A DNA stretch of 64,000 nucleotides from Terfezia claveryi (Eukaryota; Ascomycota; Pezizomycetes; Pezizales; Pezizaceae): positions 335,260 to 399,259 of the forward strand of contig WHUX01000038.1 of NCBI GenBank assembly GCA_015179025.1, in the 5' to 3' direction. Position 1 is the first letter of the stretch. Each line of letters begins with the position of its first letter. The notes under the pieces were generated by a model that saw only the letters and a list, made by a program, of their open reading frames with translations, made no database searches and was not told the DNA's origin. The position numbers and the translations under genes were made by a program. This document shows, piece after piece, positions 1-11,093 of the stretch.

Positions 1-68
1 GTCAGGGATCCTGACGTATCCGAGTGGATAAAGTCTTAGTTGAATACCCTACGTAGTATATCTATCTA

Positions 69-317
69 CTACTTGTCCTTGTCTTTGTCTTTACGATCCA
101 GTCGAGTCCAAGAAATATCAGATGCTACATTTTGTAAATCCTTCATTGCATGGGACCATTGATGTGTGAACTCGGAGAGACATTCACGTGAACGAAATGT
201 TCCATGGCTCATCCTCGCGACGGAAGTAGTAAACATCGAGTCCCTCAGGTCATACCGATGACATGAATACTGCAAACCACAAATAAAGCAACATCTTAAA
301 TTCTGTAAAGCATACAT
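69..317 (-). CDS. possible small ORF, unrecognised
   Basis: An open frame of 82 codons ends in alternating Lys and Asp codons before the stop. Its first third contains a plausible splice acceptor (TTTGCAG near 272), so the true start could be an upstream exon outside the window. The lower half is hydrophilic and rich in Arg, Ser and Lys. I recognise no family. It lies on the same strand as, and downstream of, the RNA-binding gene. It may be the 3' part of a separate small gene or chance. Confidence 0.2.
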   Translation of the reverse strand: MYALQNLRCCFICGLQYSCHRYDLRDSMFTTSVARMSHGTFRSRECLSEFTHQWSHAMKDLQNVASDISWTRLDRKDKDKDK

Positions 318-627
318 GAAAGTGGAGAGGACAAGAAATCAGCAAGCAATCCAAGCCCCACCTGTGTCTGTCATAAAATCCAATTGAAAGTTTTCACATA
401 CAGTAAGCCCACCTATTATTTTAGAATCGTTTCTTCTCAGGTACCAACAACATAAGGAGAGCTCAAGTACATAAACATGTAGCATAACTGATTCGGTCTA
501 AAGGGGGCAAGACCAAATTTGGTAAAATAGCAGTGGGGAAAACGAAGAACTTGGTCGAGGTGTAAGAGGCAATGGTAAACTTAGAGTTGTACGCAAAACC
601 AGGGGAAAACACCATTAGGCTGCCCTT

Positions 628-2812
628 TTACATAATTTGGTCCTGAGTCAAGCCTGATGCCTCCTGGCCCTCCATCATATCACCACCATTTTGACCATAG
701 TTGGTATACTTGACATAACTAAGGCCAAGTGGTCTACCACCGTATTGGTAACCAGAGAATTTGGCTGTAATAACGATTAGCCCATGTCACGACAAGCTGG
801 ATATAGGTTTTCATACAGATAGCGGTTTCTGCATTATCTGCGGTGTCAAATCGGACAACACCAGTTCCCCGAGAGCGCCCATTTGGCTCGTATTGGATCT
901 CGGCACGATCGACCTTGCCAATGGTGGTGAAGAGCTCTACCAAGTCATCGTTGCTCGTCGACCATGGAAGCTAAAAAAACGATCAGTACATTATTTTTGA
1001 GACATAGGTCCTGATACTCACGTTTCGGACGTAGATGGTCTCGCTGCGTTCACCACCACTAGTGGCATGGTCGGTGAACTCATTGGGTGGGACAGATGCA
1101 CCGGTGTTGTAGTCGGCTGCTGGAGCACCATATCCAGCACCTCCACCGTAACCACCACGGCCACCACCGAATCCACCACCACTATATCCACCACGGCCAC
1201 CACCACCCATGTATCCACCACCGCGACTGCCAGTGAAACCCCCGCGGGCACTAGTAAATCCGCCACGACCCCCACCAAAACCACTACCACCACCGAAGCC
1301 AGTGGAGCCAGCAAAACGATCTTCACGAACTTCCAAAGTACGTCCTTGCCAATCGTAGCCATTGAATTGTGCGATGGCATTGCGGGCATCATCTGGGGAC
1401 TCGAAGGCTACAATGCCACTGCCCTTCGGGCGACCATCGGGACCCATATGGACATCAGCTCGTACAACGGAGCCTTGAACAGCTGTTTAGCATGTCGTTT
1501 GTGAGTATGGGAAGGAATATAAGCAACGGGGCGCGAGGGGAGTGGAAATATACCAGCTTGACGGAACAAATCCTTCAGATCCTGCCACCCAACAGTGTAT
1601 GGAAGCTGAATAAAACCGGTCAGTTACTTGTGTTAGTGGTTAGCAAGCGTAAGAATACTAACGTTGGACACATAGATTTGACGGCCTGGCCCGGCACCGG
1701 CACCGGCACCGGCACCTCCACCCATACCACCTCCAAACCCACTACCTTGATAGCCAACACTAGGGCCTCCTGGGCCTCCATATGGTGGCCTTGGTTGTTG
1801 TTGAGTGCTGAAACGAGGCTCTGCTTCACGGTCCTATAAAGGAAGTCAGCTCCCGGAAAACAATTTTTTAGCGAGAGGGAAGTATCCACCCTTACCTCAC
1901 GGACATACACAAGCCTTCCCATTAAATTCTGATTACTGAGAGTATTGACAGCATGTTGAGCCTGATCCCTTGTAGCGTATTCCACAATCCTGCAAAATGA
2001 GATATTAGAGTCACGTTCAAATCAGATGTCAAACACAGTGAAAGACTTACCCGCAACCCTACAATATACCCAGACAACCATGTCCAGCCCCGTCAATCAC
2101 CATAACCCAAATAAACCCACAAAAGAAATCAAAGCCAAAAAACCGCCAGCATTCTTCACAGTAGCGCCCACCTTCGACATTCCATTGGGAAGCATCAACA
2201 CATCGGCAAAGAGGACTTCTCCGGCTGTACACCGACAATGCAAACAACATCACGTTAGCCATGTATCCTCAAATTGACGCGTCAAATCATGCTCATGTCC
2301 TGCCAATCCCTCATAATGCCAAATGTAGACAGACTTGAAGCATGACCTGACATGGACTGTAAGAGAATAGAGTATTCACCCTGTCGCATGAAGTCCTTGA
2401 GGTGGTGCCACTTGACATCGTAGGAAAGGTTGCCGACATAAACACGACGGTCTTGTTGAGAGGAATCCCTAAGGCTCTGCATCATAGCGTCTTTCGCGGC
2501 TGCGCGTTCCTCAAATGAACGAGTTGGCCCACCAGCACCTCTGCTGTTACTGTTGTTATTATTGCTGTTGTTGTAATTGGTTCCCGAGTAAGCCCCTGGG
2601 TTTCCACTCATAGGCGACCTAGATGACCTCTCACGCCTCCTGTACTCGTCACGGCTTCGTGACCTACTCCTTGGTGAGTACGACCGGTTTCCTCTATGAC
2701 GACGAGGACTCCTAGATGAACGACGCTCTCTGATGTCAGGTGAGCGACGACGCGGTGAACGGCTTCTATCGCGTTGCTGTTGTTGAGTCGAGGAGGGATC
2801 GACCATCAGCAT
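628..2812 (-). CDS. Gbp2/Hrb1-type SR RNA-binding protein with three RRMs
   Basis: Nuclear RNA-binding protein resembling yeast Gbp2/Hrb1, which couple mRNA to export and quality control. I reconstruct nine exons: 2812-2380, 2224-2172, 2058-2051, 1989-1896, 1833-1663, 1605-1554, about 1473-1022, 970-817 and 764-628, giving about 517 residues. The N-terminus is an RS/RD-rich domain. RRM1 starts at [14 protein letters not shown] (RNP2), RRM2 at [20 protein letters not shown], and RRM3 carries [16 protein letters not shown] long Gly/Arg-Gly (RGG) linker lies between RRM2 and RRM3, and a GAGAGA tract between RRM1 and RRM2. The acceptor of the seventh exon is ambiguous: 1473 fits the family spacing, while 1482 would add three residues. 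The start at 2812 could instead be the in-frame Met at 2806. No frame break is seen. Family identification rests on RRM order and the SR N-terminus. Confidence 0.9.
2051..2058 (-). other. 8-nt micro-exon of the RNA-binding gene
   Basis: The bases GGTTGCGG are flanked by a TAG acceptor (2061-2059) and a GTAAGT donor (2050-2045). Joining exon 2 (ending ATG TCG AAG at 2172) to these 8 nt and then to the exon starting at 1989 produces MSKGCGIVEYAT, the expected RNP1-containing core of RRM1. Without the micro-exon the frame is lost and the core motif is missing. Confidence 0.85.
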
Positions 2813-5800
2813 GATTTGAATGAAAAGGAAACGTGAGAGTTATAAGAGAGGAATAAAATAGAATTGGGACAAGTAAAGTAAGTGAAGGGCTGTTAGTAAA
2901 AAAAAAAAAAGACGTGGAGGGTGCAGGAGGATAGCGCCAAAAAGGAAGTGGCCTTCCCAGTATTGCAGAAAGAGCACAACCTTGGAGCAATGAACGGTAC
3001 GTGTGTGGTAAAGTGAGAACAAATGTGTGTGGGGGGGGGGGGGGGCGGTGGGACGAGTAGTAGTATTGAAAGTCAAGAGGAGCGAGGTTTTCGGGGACGG
3101 GCAAGGAGGGGGGGAGAAACTACAGGGCAGGGGGAATGAGGGCCGGTGGGATGTTAGAGTGATGGGAATGTCACTGGTCGTTGGATGCTTGTGGGAGGGA
3201 AGGGGGGGTGCTGAGAAACGAAGAGAGAATAGCGAGGGATAAAGATCGGAAGAGGATGATGTGTAGCGCGACGAAAGGCGTCGTGAAGTGTGGTGATGGA
3301 GCAGCAGCTAGAGTTCTGGTGCAAGAATTTCTTGCTTGCGAGCTGGGAGCGGGTGTCGGTGCGCGGGCTTCATAAAAACGAGAGAGGCCTCGGATTAAGA
3401 AAGGTAAAAGCAGCGGGCGCTGGAAAATGGACGGGGCTAAGAAACTGCTCCATCACTGGCATGTGCGACAAGGTTTGCCCAGCAACGACACCGTGTGCGA
3501 ATGTGGCCAGGCGACAGGAACAGAACAAAAGAAAAAAAAATGACTAAAAAAAATGAAAGGAAGAAAACGTTTCAATGGCAGCAACTGAGATGAAAGAAAT
3601 GGTGTGGCTACGAACCTGAACAATGAGAGCAACACAATCAGATGCACCGACCGCTTTGCTTGTGTCTCTGATTGAGTCAGTTGGCGGAGGCAGAGGTGGC
3701 GGATAGCAAAAAGTGTAGCAGATAGTGTAAACAGAGGAAGGCGGGGGCGGGCGGGGGCGGGAGGGGGCGGGGGGGGGGGATGATGAGCGGTGCTGCGCAA
3801 GTGCGATAGATTGGAAGCAGGAGATGGCAGATGAGTGAGGAAAAGAGAAGAGGAGGAAAGAAGGAGGGCTTGCAATCACGATTGAACAAGCAGCTATTAT
3901 GAATGCCGCTGGGCGAAGGTGGGCATTACATTAATATGTAATGACCTCCCCGTCCATCCACCATTTGCAATTGCCTGTGATCCCCACCCCCCCCCTGCGA
4001 GAAAAAAAAAAAGGTTTGAGACCGCAGGCATGGCAAAAACAAGATGCAAGGCAAGGTGAAATCAGGAAAAGAAAATCATGATTGAAAAATCATACGAACC
4101 TCAAGCTCCCGTACACGAAACGAAAACTATCAACTCTGAGTCGCACAGAAAAATAGTTATATATTTGCCCGTCAAGGGATTCGAGTGGAAATTGGAAAAC
4201 CTTTGATCCGTTACTGTTTCCGTTACCGTTCAATATAATCACTGCTCTGTAGTTTGAGGTACCTGACTGCCGTCAGCCTTCAGCCAGAAACTTGCCAACG
4301 GCCGCAGTGAGCCCTGGGGTTAGATTGAGATCGTATTGCATACATAGAGCGAGAAATAGCTTCAGATGCTCGATATAAGGAAACGATGGTTAAATCGCAA
4401 ATCAAAAGTGTAGGGCAACGGATTGAGGGGAAAGACTTTATATCTAGCGGTTGGAGACGGGCCTACCAGTGTACACTATCTCCTCCCATATAATTCAACA
4501 CTGAGAAAGCTATAGTATACATAGTGCGATTGAAGCTTTATGTAAAGCCGTATACCCCAAAGTTTATTTACAGACAGTCAAGTGTGGGAGTTTTCGGACA
4601 AGGGTTTGTGTGTTTGGGCTAGAAAGGGATAGAACAATGAGAGTGCTCTGGCCATACAGTGGGGTCAGACTCTGCTATTACGAACTTGTAAGTATGCAAA
4701 TATGTGACTTTCTTTTTCCTATCACCTTCCCTTCTTGCAATTGGAGTTGATAAGTAGACGTCGGGCAAGTGAAACCTGGATAGTATGATGACTGCAAAAC
4801 TCCTTCAGCAACCAACCGGAGAATGAATTCCTCGTCAATTATGCAATCAGAGCTAACTCACTTGCTCACACATCATTAACACCTCCAAACTTAGCTGCCG
4901 GTCTGATTCGAGACAAATAAATTCCCGATGGGAGAGCGGCGCTGGTAGTATGCAATGTGGCCTTTCAACTAAGGGATATCTGTACAACTTCCCTCAACCT
5001 CCTTTAGACCGCCGTGAAAAGGCTCGTGTGAGTAGCCAGCCTGAAAGGTCTCAAATTGAGGAATTAACCTCGGAATGTGATTCAGGGCCACTACAAACGG
5101 TCGCAGAAAAGGTAAAACCTGACCCATGTCTCGGAGAAAAACCCACCCATTGTAGAAACCCCGTTTCGTGAGATGTGAACCGTGATCGCCCCCGTTGAAA
5201 CAAATGCAGCCCTGCAGGGTGCTTCTCTACTCCGAACCACCAACACCCACGAGGCCAAGCGCCTCGGCTAGAATCGCGCCACTAAATCTCCAAGGTAGGG
5301 GAAAGATGCCGCAGAGAAAAAGCGAAATAAAGTTTCGAATTGAGTTTTTACGCAAATCGTCACGGCTTCCCGGCCACCATATTCAGCCAGGTCTGATTTG
5401 GAGATGCACAGGTGTTGACAATGTGATATGAATTGCATATTGTAGTTGGGGAAGTGCCGGGCCAAATGAATGTACCGCAGCACGCCCTAACCTGATAATA
5501 CAATATCTGCATTATAGACCTGGGGCTCCTCTGTTACTGAAGAAGTTGAAGAATCATAATAGGTATTGGTATAAACAATTTACTTGCAGCTGTGGTTGGT
5601 GCTACCACACGTGAGCATGTTTATTGTGTTTTCCCTACCGGGTGACGCCGAGTATGATCAATGACCACCCCGACCCTACCAGCCGGAGAGGAATTGGTTG
5701 CTTCTTAGCACGGACATAATCCATGATGTAAGAGGGAACCCTGGCTGCATCTGCATATACGATCTATTCGGCCCGTCCTAACTTCAGTGCAGGAACGGAC

Positions 5801-6232
5801 GAAATTGTCTAGTTCTTGTAGTGAAGCTGCTCGACAGGCTGAATACGTGCGAGAATTAGCCTTGAGTATCCTGAGAAACATGATAAGTCATTTTTGAGAC
5901 AAGAGCGGGAGGTAAATACAAAGGTAGCACCTTACAAGGGTATCGACAGGACGTACCGAAGACTGCAACCCGAGCATTAACAAAATGACATAATTAGCGT
6001 ACTTGATGAAGCATGCAGTATTATTGTGTACAGTCCAATGCCCATTGTGTCAATACTTCTCGGATGATACCACAGAATTTGTTCGGCTGATGAATCGGTA
6101 CCTAAAATTACTAGCTTTTGTCTGCGGTAACCTCAGTGCCAAGATCCAGCATCTGGCTGGAAATCTTTTTAGCCACTGGTCATCGGACTTGTCCAATCAC
6201 CTCTCCTGATTCCCTGAGAGTTCACAACAATC
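2813..6232. other. intergenic, 3.4 kb, no supported gene
   Basis: This is the upstream region of both the RNA-binding gene and COQ9. It contains homopurine and G-rich tracts (G run near 3031-3046, repeated GGGGGCGGGG around 3741-3779), short poly-A tracts and nothing that reads as protein in any frame beyond short chance ORFs. The G-rich tracts lie in the probable promoter or 5' UTR of the RNA-binding gene. Confidence 0.6.
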
Positions 6233-7592
6233 ATGGCCACACTCCTCCGTAGTCTGCGGAACCTTCTCCCCACTTCTGCGGCCGCTGATCGACATTTCCT
6301 TAAGCACCAGCTCCCACGAGCTGCCCTCTACCACTCCCACCACCATGCCCCTCCCCCTCCTCCCTTCTCCGCCGCCGCCTCAGCCATCCTCTCCTCCTCC
6401 TTGACCCATGTCCCCGAGCACGGCTTCACGGATATGGCGCTCACCCTCGGTGCCCGAGGCGCCGGGTATCTCGACATCACTACCAACTTATTCCCCCGAG
6501 GGCCTTTCGAAATCGTATATTACCACCTCGTCATGTCCAGGCTGAATCTGCATCAGCGAGTGCAATTCCCATCTGCCGAGGTCAATGCGGGGAGGAGTTA
6601 GGTGTGGGTCAAAAATTACGGATGTTGGTAGTCGAGAGGTTACGGGCGAATGAGAAGGTCCTTGGTCGGTGGCAAGAGGTTAGTAATGTGAACCCCCACC
6701 CACCCTTATCACCTGGGTATTTCCCAGGCTTGGGGTGGAGCCCGACGTGGGGTGTATGTCAGGGTTACATTTCTCCCTTCCCACCCGAGTCCTGAATGTT
6801 CCAAGTTGCTTCTGGCGCCGGGAAATAAGTTGTGCATATAATATCATGTCATATTATCATATCAGATATATCCGAATCATACATATACTGACTTCTGAAT
6901 TGTTGTATATTCTAGGCTCTGGGGCTAATGTCCCTGGCAGGCAATATCCCTACATCTATCTCCGAGCTGGCAAAGCTCTCAGACGAGATTTTGTATCTTG
7001 CAGGGGACACCAGTGTCGATACAACTTGGTACACAAAGCGGGCTTCGCTATCTGCGATTTATGCTAGTACAGGTATGTATTTCCCCAAGTCCCCATTCAC
7101 CTCCGGTCCGCAGCGGATTTTCCGTTGTCTTGGAGGGGCCTGTTGCCTGTGCATGAGGAGTGTCCTGCCTGTCCTATTACCAGCTTAAAGCCCCTGTCTT
7201 TCCTCAGTAAGCTGTGTATTTGTGGGAGGGCAGGGGGTTTTGCTCTCCAGGAAAGCCAGTTTTCGTATTCCTCGTCTCACCTCGAACATCAGACTATACA
7301 CATGCTCCGCCAACCAATCCATCCCCGTGCCCCCTACACGCCCTCCTACACTTATCCTTATTCGGCTACCTCCCATCCCTGGCGTTAATCTATAGCTAAT
7401 ACTCCTTTCTTTACAGAACTCTTCATGACCCAGGATACGTCTCCCGACTTCATCTGTACCTGGAAGTTCCTCGACCGCCGTTTAGAAGATATCCAGGCCC
7501 TAGGAAAGGCCACCTCAGAAGTTGGGGATTACTTTGGTTTCACGGCCAATGCTGTCATGAATATTTTGAGGAGTAAGAGTGTTATTCGATAG
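6233..7592 (+). CDS. COQ9: COQ9, ubiquinone biosynthesis protein (frame break in exon 1)
   Basis: Mitochondrial lipid-binding protein needed for coenzyme Q synthesis. It works with COQ7 at the hydroxylation step. Exons are 6233-6678, 6916-7072 and 7417-7592. The N-terminus is Arg/Leu/Ser-rich with no acidic residues until about residue 19, as for a mitochondrial presequence. Family landmarks are GYLDITTNLFPRGPFEIVYY, LYLAGDTSVDTTWYTKRASL, SAIYASTELFMTQDTSPDF and FLDRRLEDI. Inside exon 1 the frame starting at 6233 stops at 6598-6600, while the continuation ELGVGQKLRMLVVERL is in another frame. The break lies at about 6588-6592, where a four-G run would need one more G. Either one base was lost in the genome or the sequence is wrong there. 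Its 3' end converges on the ankyrin gene, 262 bp away. Confidence 0.88.
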
Positions 7593-7854
7593 GATACAAG
7601 CAAAGTTGCTGGCAGAAGATCAATGTAATATTATTGTGGAACTTTTGAATTTGTGGGTTGGAGTTTGGATTAGATATAGAAAGGCCATTGCTTTACATAC
7701 TTATAAGCACGCATATTCTCTAGCAAGCAAAATAGCAAAAGCAAAAGCATACTATCTCATCTCTTTAAAATGTGAATCAATAACCATAAATAGATATAGC
7801 ATAAATACAAATGCAACAAAGGACTCATTTTCTTTGTATCATTCCACCCAAAGT

Positions 7855-8903
7855 TCAAGACCCACTACTAGCCCTCTGTCTCCCAGGGTTATTCACTTGT
7901 TTCTCGTTCCTTCCCGAAACAGGGGTAGCAGCCCCTGTAATCCTGGCATGTGCTGCATCACGGGCATCCTTCTCCGTAACGAGTTGCGTGAAGTAGGCTT
8001 CGGCTTGGGAGGTGAAGGAGAATTCTTGCGGGGTGTATTTATGGCGGTTTTGGATGTGGGGGGAGGCATTGTATTCGATTAGGGTGCGGATCGTCTTAAG
8101 ATGGCCGTACGCTGATGCATACTGTGGAAAATAGGGGTTTGTTAGATTTGGATAAGGATTGGAAAGAGGGGAAAATGGGGATGGGTGGATGGACGTACAT
8201 GTAACGCTGTATTCCCTGCCCCATCCACCGCGTCGATGTCAACTCCGGGAAAGAAGCTCTCATAATCATCATACCTATCCTCCTCGCCCGCCTGTAACCA
8301 CTCTTTATCATCTCCCGCCAGTTCCCCTCCTCGTTTCTCCGCCCCCCTAAACCCCCAATCCCTCCCCGCCTCCAACAGCGCCTTAACACACCCCTCAAAC
8401 CCCATCTTCGCCGCAATCATCAACGCCGTCAGTCCCAGCTTGTTCTTCCAATCCAGGCACTTCGGAAATCTCCTTGCTAGGAAGTCTACAACGGGGATAT
8501 TGTTATGCTGACATGCGATCATAAGGGGTGTATTTCCGTTGTTGTCGCGGCTGATGCAGGGGGACTCATGATGGTGGATATCGATGAGGTGTGTGACGAT
8601 GGGGAGGGAGTTGGGGGTGGTGCTAGCGAGGTGGAGCGGGGTGAAGCCTGTGGTGGGGAGGGTGGTGAGCGAGGTGGGGGTCGTGGGGGAGGTTGGGTGG
8701 AGGGTCAATGTGGGGGGCGTCGGCGTAGTGAGCGTGCTGGGGGTATTTTTGAGGATGCGTTTTACGCTGGAAAAGGGTCAGTGTGAGTTGAGGAGAATTG
8801 AGGTTGGGTTGGGATGAGGGGGAGGGGAGGGGGGAGGCCCTAGACATACAGGAGGAGGTCATTGTTGATGATGGCACAACGGAGACGGGTGGAAGCGTCG
8901 ATC
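7855..8903 (-). CDS. ankyrin-repeat protein, Avo2-like (candidate TORC2 subunit)
   Basis: Exons are 8903-8850, 8766-8199 and 8121-7855. The order of segments, RLRCAIINNDLLLVKRILKN at the N-terminus, then GFTPLHLAS, GNTPLMIACQHNN, LDWKNKLGLTALMIAAKMG, GNTALHYASAYGHLKTIRTL and a C-terminal QAEAYFTQLV stretch, matches the layout of fungal Avo2-type ankyrin proteins that join TOR complex 2. An acidic and aromatic insertion lies before the last repeats. No in-frame ATG precedes exon 1. The simplest start is an ATG split by an upstream intron (AT at the donor near 8982, G at 8903), giving MIDASTRLRCAI, close in length to yeast Avo2. Ankyrin identity is clear; the TORC2 role is inferred from architecture. 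Confidence 0.72.
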
Positions 8904-9255
8904 CTGGGGATGGTAGAGGGGTTAGATGGGCGAGGAGGAAACTTAGAGAGTAGGGGGGAGTTAAGCAAGAACGCACATTGAAGGAGCCTCTGAATCAGAG
9001 GAAGAGGAACTTCTGATGAACGGTGTAAGTCTCGATGGTATATGGAGAGAGTAGGTGAGTAGTTGAATTGTAGTTCAGAATTATGTGGAAGCCGACATGT
9101 TGCGTAGTGTAGTGATAAATCCGGCTCGGGAGCGGGCTGCGGGCCGGGCCAGTATCCGGAGCTGTGGCAAGGGTGAGGCTCGAAATGAAATAGCCCCTCG
9201 ATGATCCCCTCCACTTTTATATCCGAGGCATAGCAGCAGCTGAGACATCGTAGTG

Positions 9256-10060
9256 CAGTACAATAGCCGACTTCTGGGCCGACTTACCTCTCCGGCATCA
9301 CTGGCATGTCATTGGCTTCCCCTTCGACGTCATGAAAGCAAACCCGTTCGCAGTCCCAAGTATCGACAAGTACGTCTTTATGGTACCAGTGGCCGAGTAG
9401 CTTGTTTGGATGTTCGGCGTTTCTCCTCTTCCAGCTCCAAGCTCAAGCTGGCAGCGCTGTAGGAACCGCCACACCGATCCTCGGCCCTCCTCTTTCTACA
9501 GCTTACAACTACTACTCCTCGGTGCACAAAGACCCTGTAAACCACCAAGACACCCCTCTCTGGAAAAATTTTCTCGGGGGCGCATGGCATGTTTCGTTCT
9601 CGACGTCAACGGAATTGATAAAATGTTGGGCACAGTTCACGAATCATCATAGTAGCTGGGGCGTAGCCAAAGAGCTGTATAGGCGTATGGGCGGATAGGA
9701 GGTTTTATCTGGGAAGGACGGTCACGGAGTTGAGGGTTATGGGTTTCCACTTCATGTAACTGCTACACGGAAATTCTCCCATATGGATGGATATTCTTGT
9801 GTTTGGACCAAATCTCCAGCGGGCTGAATTTGGGGGGGGGGGGGGAAGGGGTTGGGGGTGTGAAGCTTCTGGGCGAAAAAGGCTCTAAGAAGTATTTCTC
9901 GATAGATAGGTGGGCGACGGTATATCCGTTGGATGTGGTCAAGACGATGGTGTAGGTGCAGACGGTAGGTTAGGGGATTGCCGAATAACACAGGGAGCAT
10001 GGGTCTACAGAGTTAGTGAAGGGGCGAGCTGGGTGAGATTATAGATGTTGAGTCACGGGG
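9256..10060 (+). pseudogene. broken mitochondrial carrier (SLC25-type) gene
   Basis: Pieces of one carrier lie in order on the plus strand in different frames. First comes ADFW...VIGFPFDVMKAN (about 9268-9336), which carries a Pro-x-Asp-x-x-Lys signature. Next is VGTATPILGPPLSTAYNYY...TPLWKNFLGG...TELIKCWAQ...SSWGVAKELYRRMGG (about 9455-9698). RFYLGRTVTEL follows one frame over (about 9700-9735). Last is WATVYPLDVVKTMV, then TAG, then VQT (about 9910-9965), the third-repeat signature. At least two frame changes and one internal TAG separate them, and a poly-G tract (9831-9845) interrupts the region. This is the order expected for a single three-repeat inner-membrane carrier, so I call a decayed gene. 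Substrate unknown. Confidence 0.7.
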
Positions 10061-11093
10061 GAAGTCAAAAAATAGGTGTGCAGGGGGAAGCTGTGATGAT
10101 GATGTTGTTGTTTTGGGGGGTGGTATATAAAGAGCTACGGAGAAGGGTGTATACTCAGCGGTAGTTGCTCGGTTGCTCAGCGTTGAATGTAGACGACTAA
10201 TGGATGACTAAGCAAAGGTGATGAGGCGAGGGATCTGGAAGATGTGGGAATCAACCAAGTTCTATGAATATAAAGGGAGTTCAACCTTTCAAAGAGAGAA
10301 ACTCAAGCTCTGGATGTTGGGCAAACAGAATTGGAGCGTGGGAGTATGCGGCCCTTGGGGTGGATGTTTGGAAGTTTTGTTTTACTAATGGCTCTGAGGT
10401 TATGCTGTGAAGAGGCTCCTCCGGCGGGCGACGCCGATCGTGAATGTCCCACCGTCAGTGCGATACATAACGCCCTTGCTTTGGAGGGGACAACCAAATG
10501 ATTTTGCGTCTGGTTCAAAGCTTCTGCTTCTGCTTCTCTTCTGCTTCTGCTTCTCTTCTGCTTCTGCATGACGGGCAGGCGCATGGAGCACATGTTATAG
10601 GTATCCTTCCTGAAGCACCTGGTACCTATGTACTTTCCTACATACAAGCACATACCGCAATATATATCCATCCAACTGTCATATCAATCTCAAAAATATT
10701 TCAATTCAGCTGAGCTGGTCTGCACTGTACGAGACCCAGCAAAGTCGCGCCAAGCGCTGTCACGAGGGCACGCGTTGTTGGAGGTAGGGATGCGCTTGTG
10801 TTTATACCAAAATATTCCCTTGCGCGGCGGCCCATCATAAACACAAGTTTCACTGGGTGTGCGGGCACTGTTGTTGTCGCGCGCTTGAAGTTGTCCCTCT
10901 CTCTCCTCCCCCCTCCTCCTCCCTCCTTTCTTCTCCCCTCTTCTCGACAACCCCACACTCCTCTTCTCTGGGCGCGAGACGTTCCAAAACCGCAAACAAA
11001 AGGAGAACGGAGTCATATTACCAGTCAATTCTAGCTCCCCAGACGACTATTCCAATTCGACGTTCTTCGGCTCTTCGTCATAATTTATCCCTG
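10061..11093. promoter_or_regulatory. upstream region of the methyltransferase gene
   Basis: About 1 kb with no supported coding sequence. It contains a (TTCTGC)n-like microsatellite at about 10517-10567 and a long C/T-rich pyrimidine tract at about 10894-10948, placed as is usual just upstream of fungal transcription starts. The open frame of the next gene extends back to 10857, but that part encodes low-complexity Ser/Pro sequence typical of a translated pyrimidine tract. Confidence 0.5.

Noticed and set aside
983..1504. Overlapping ORFs on both strands of the Gly-rich region
   Set aside because: Only the frame encoding RGG repeats and RRM cores is real; the Thr-rich plus-strand and Val-rich minus-strand frames are translations of GGT/ACC repeats.
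4950..5483. Short ORFs on both strands in the 2.8-6.2 kb gap
   Set aside because: No similarity, no splice context and mutually overlapping; treated as chance.
10857..11093. Upstream extension of the methyltransferase frame to an ATG at 10857
   Set aside because: The extra residues are a translated pyrimidine tract and Ser/Pro low complexity with no similarity to the family; the Met at 11094 is more plausible.
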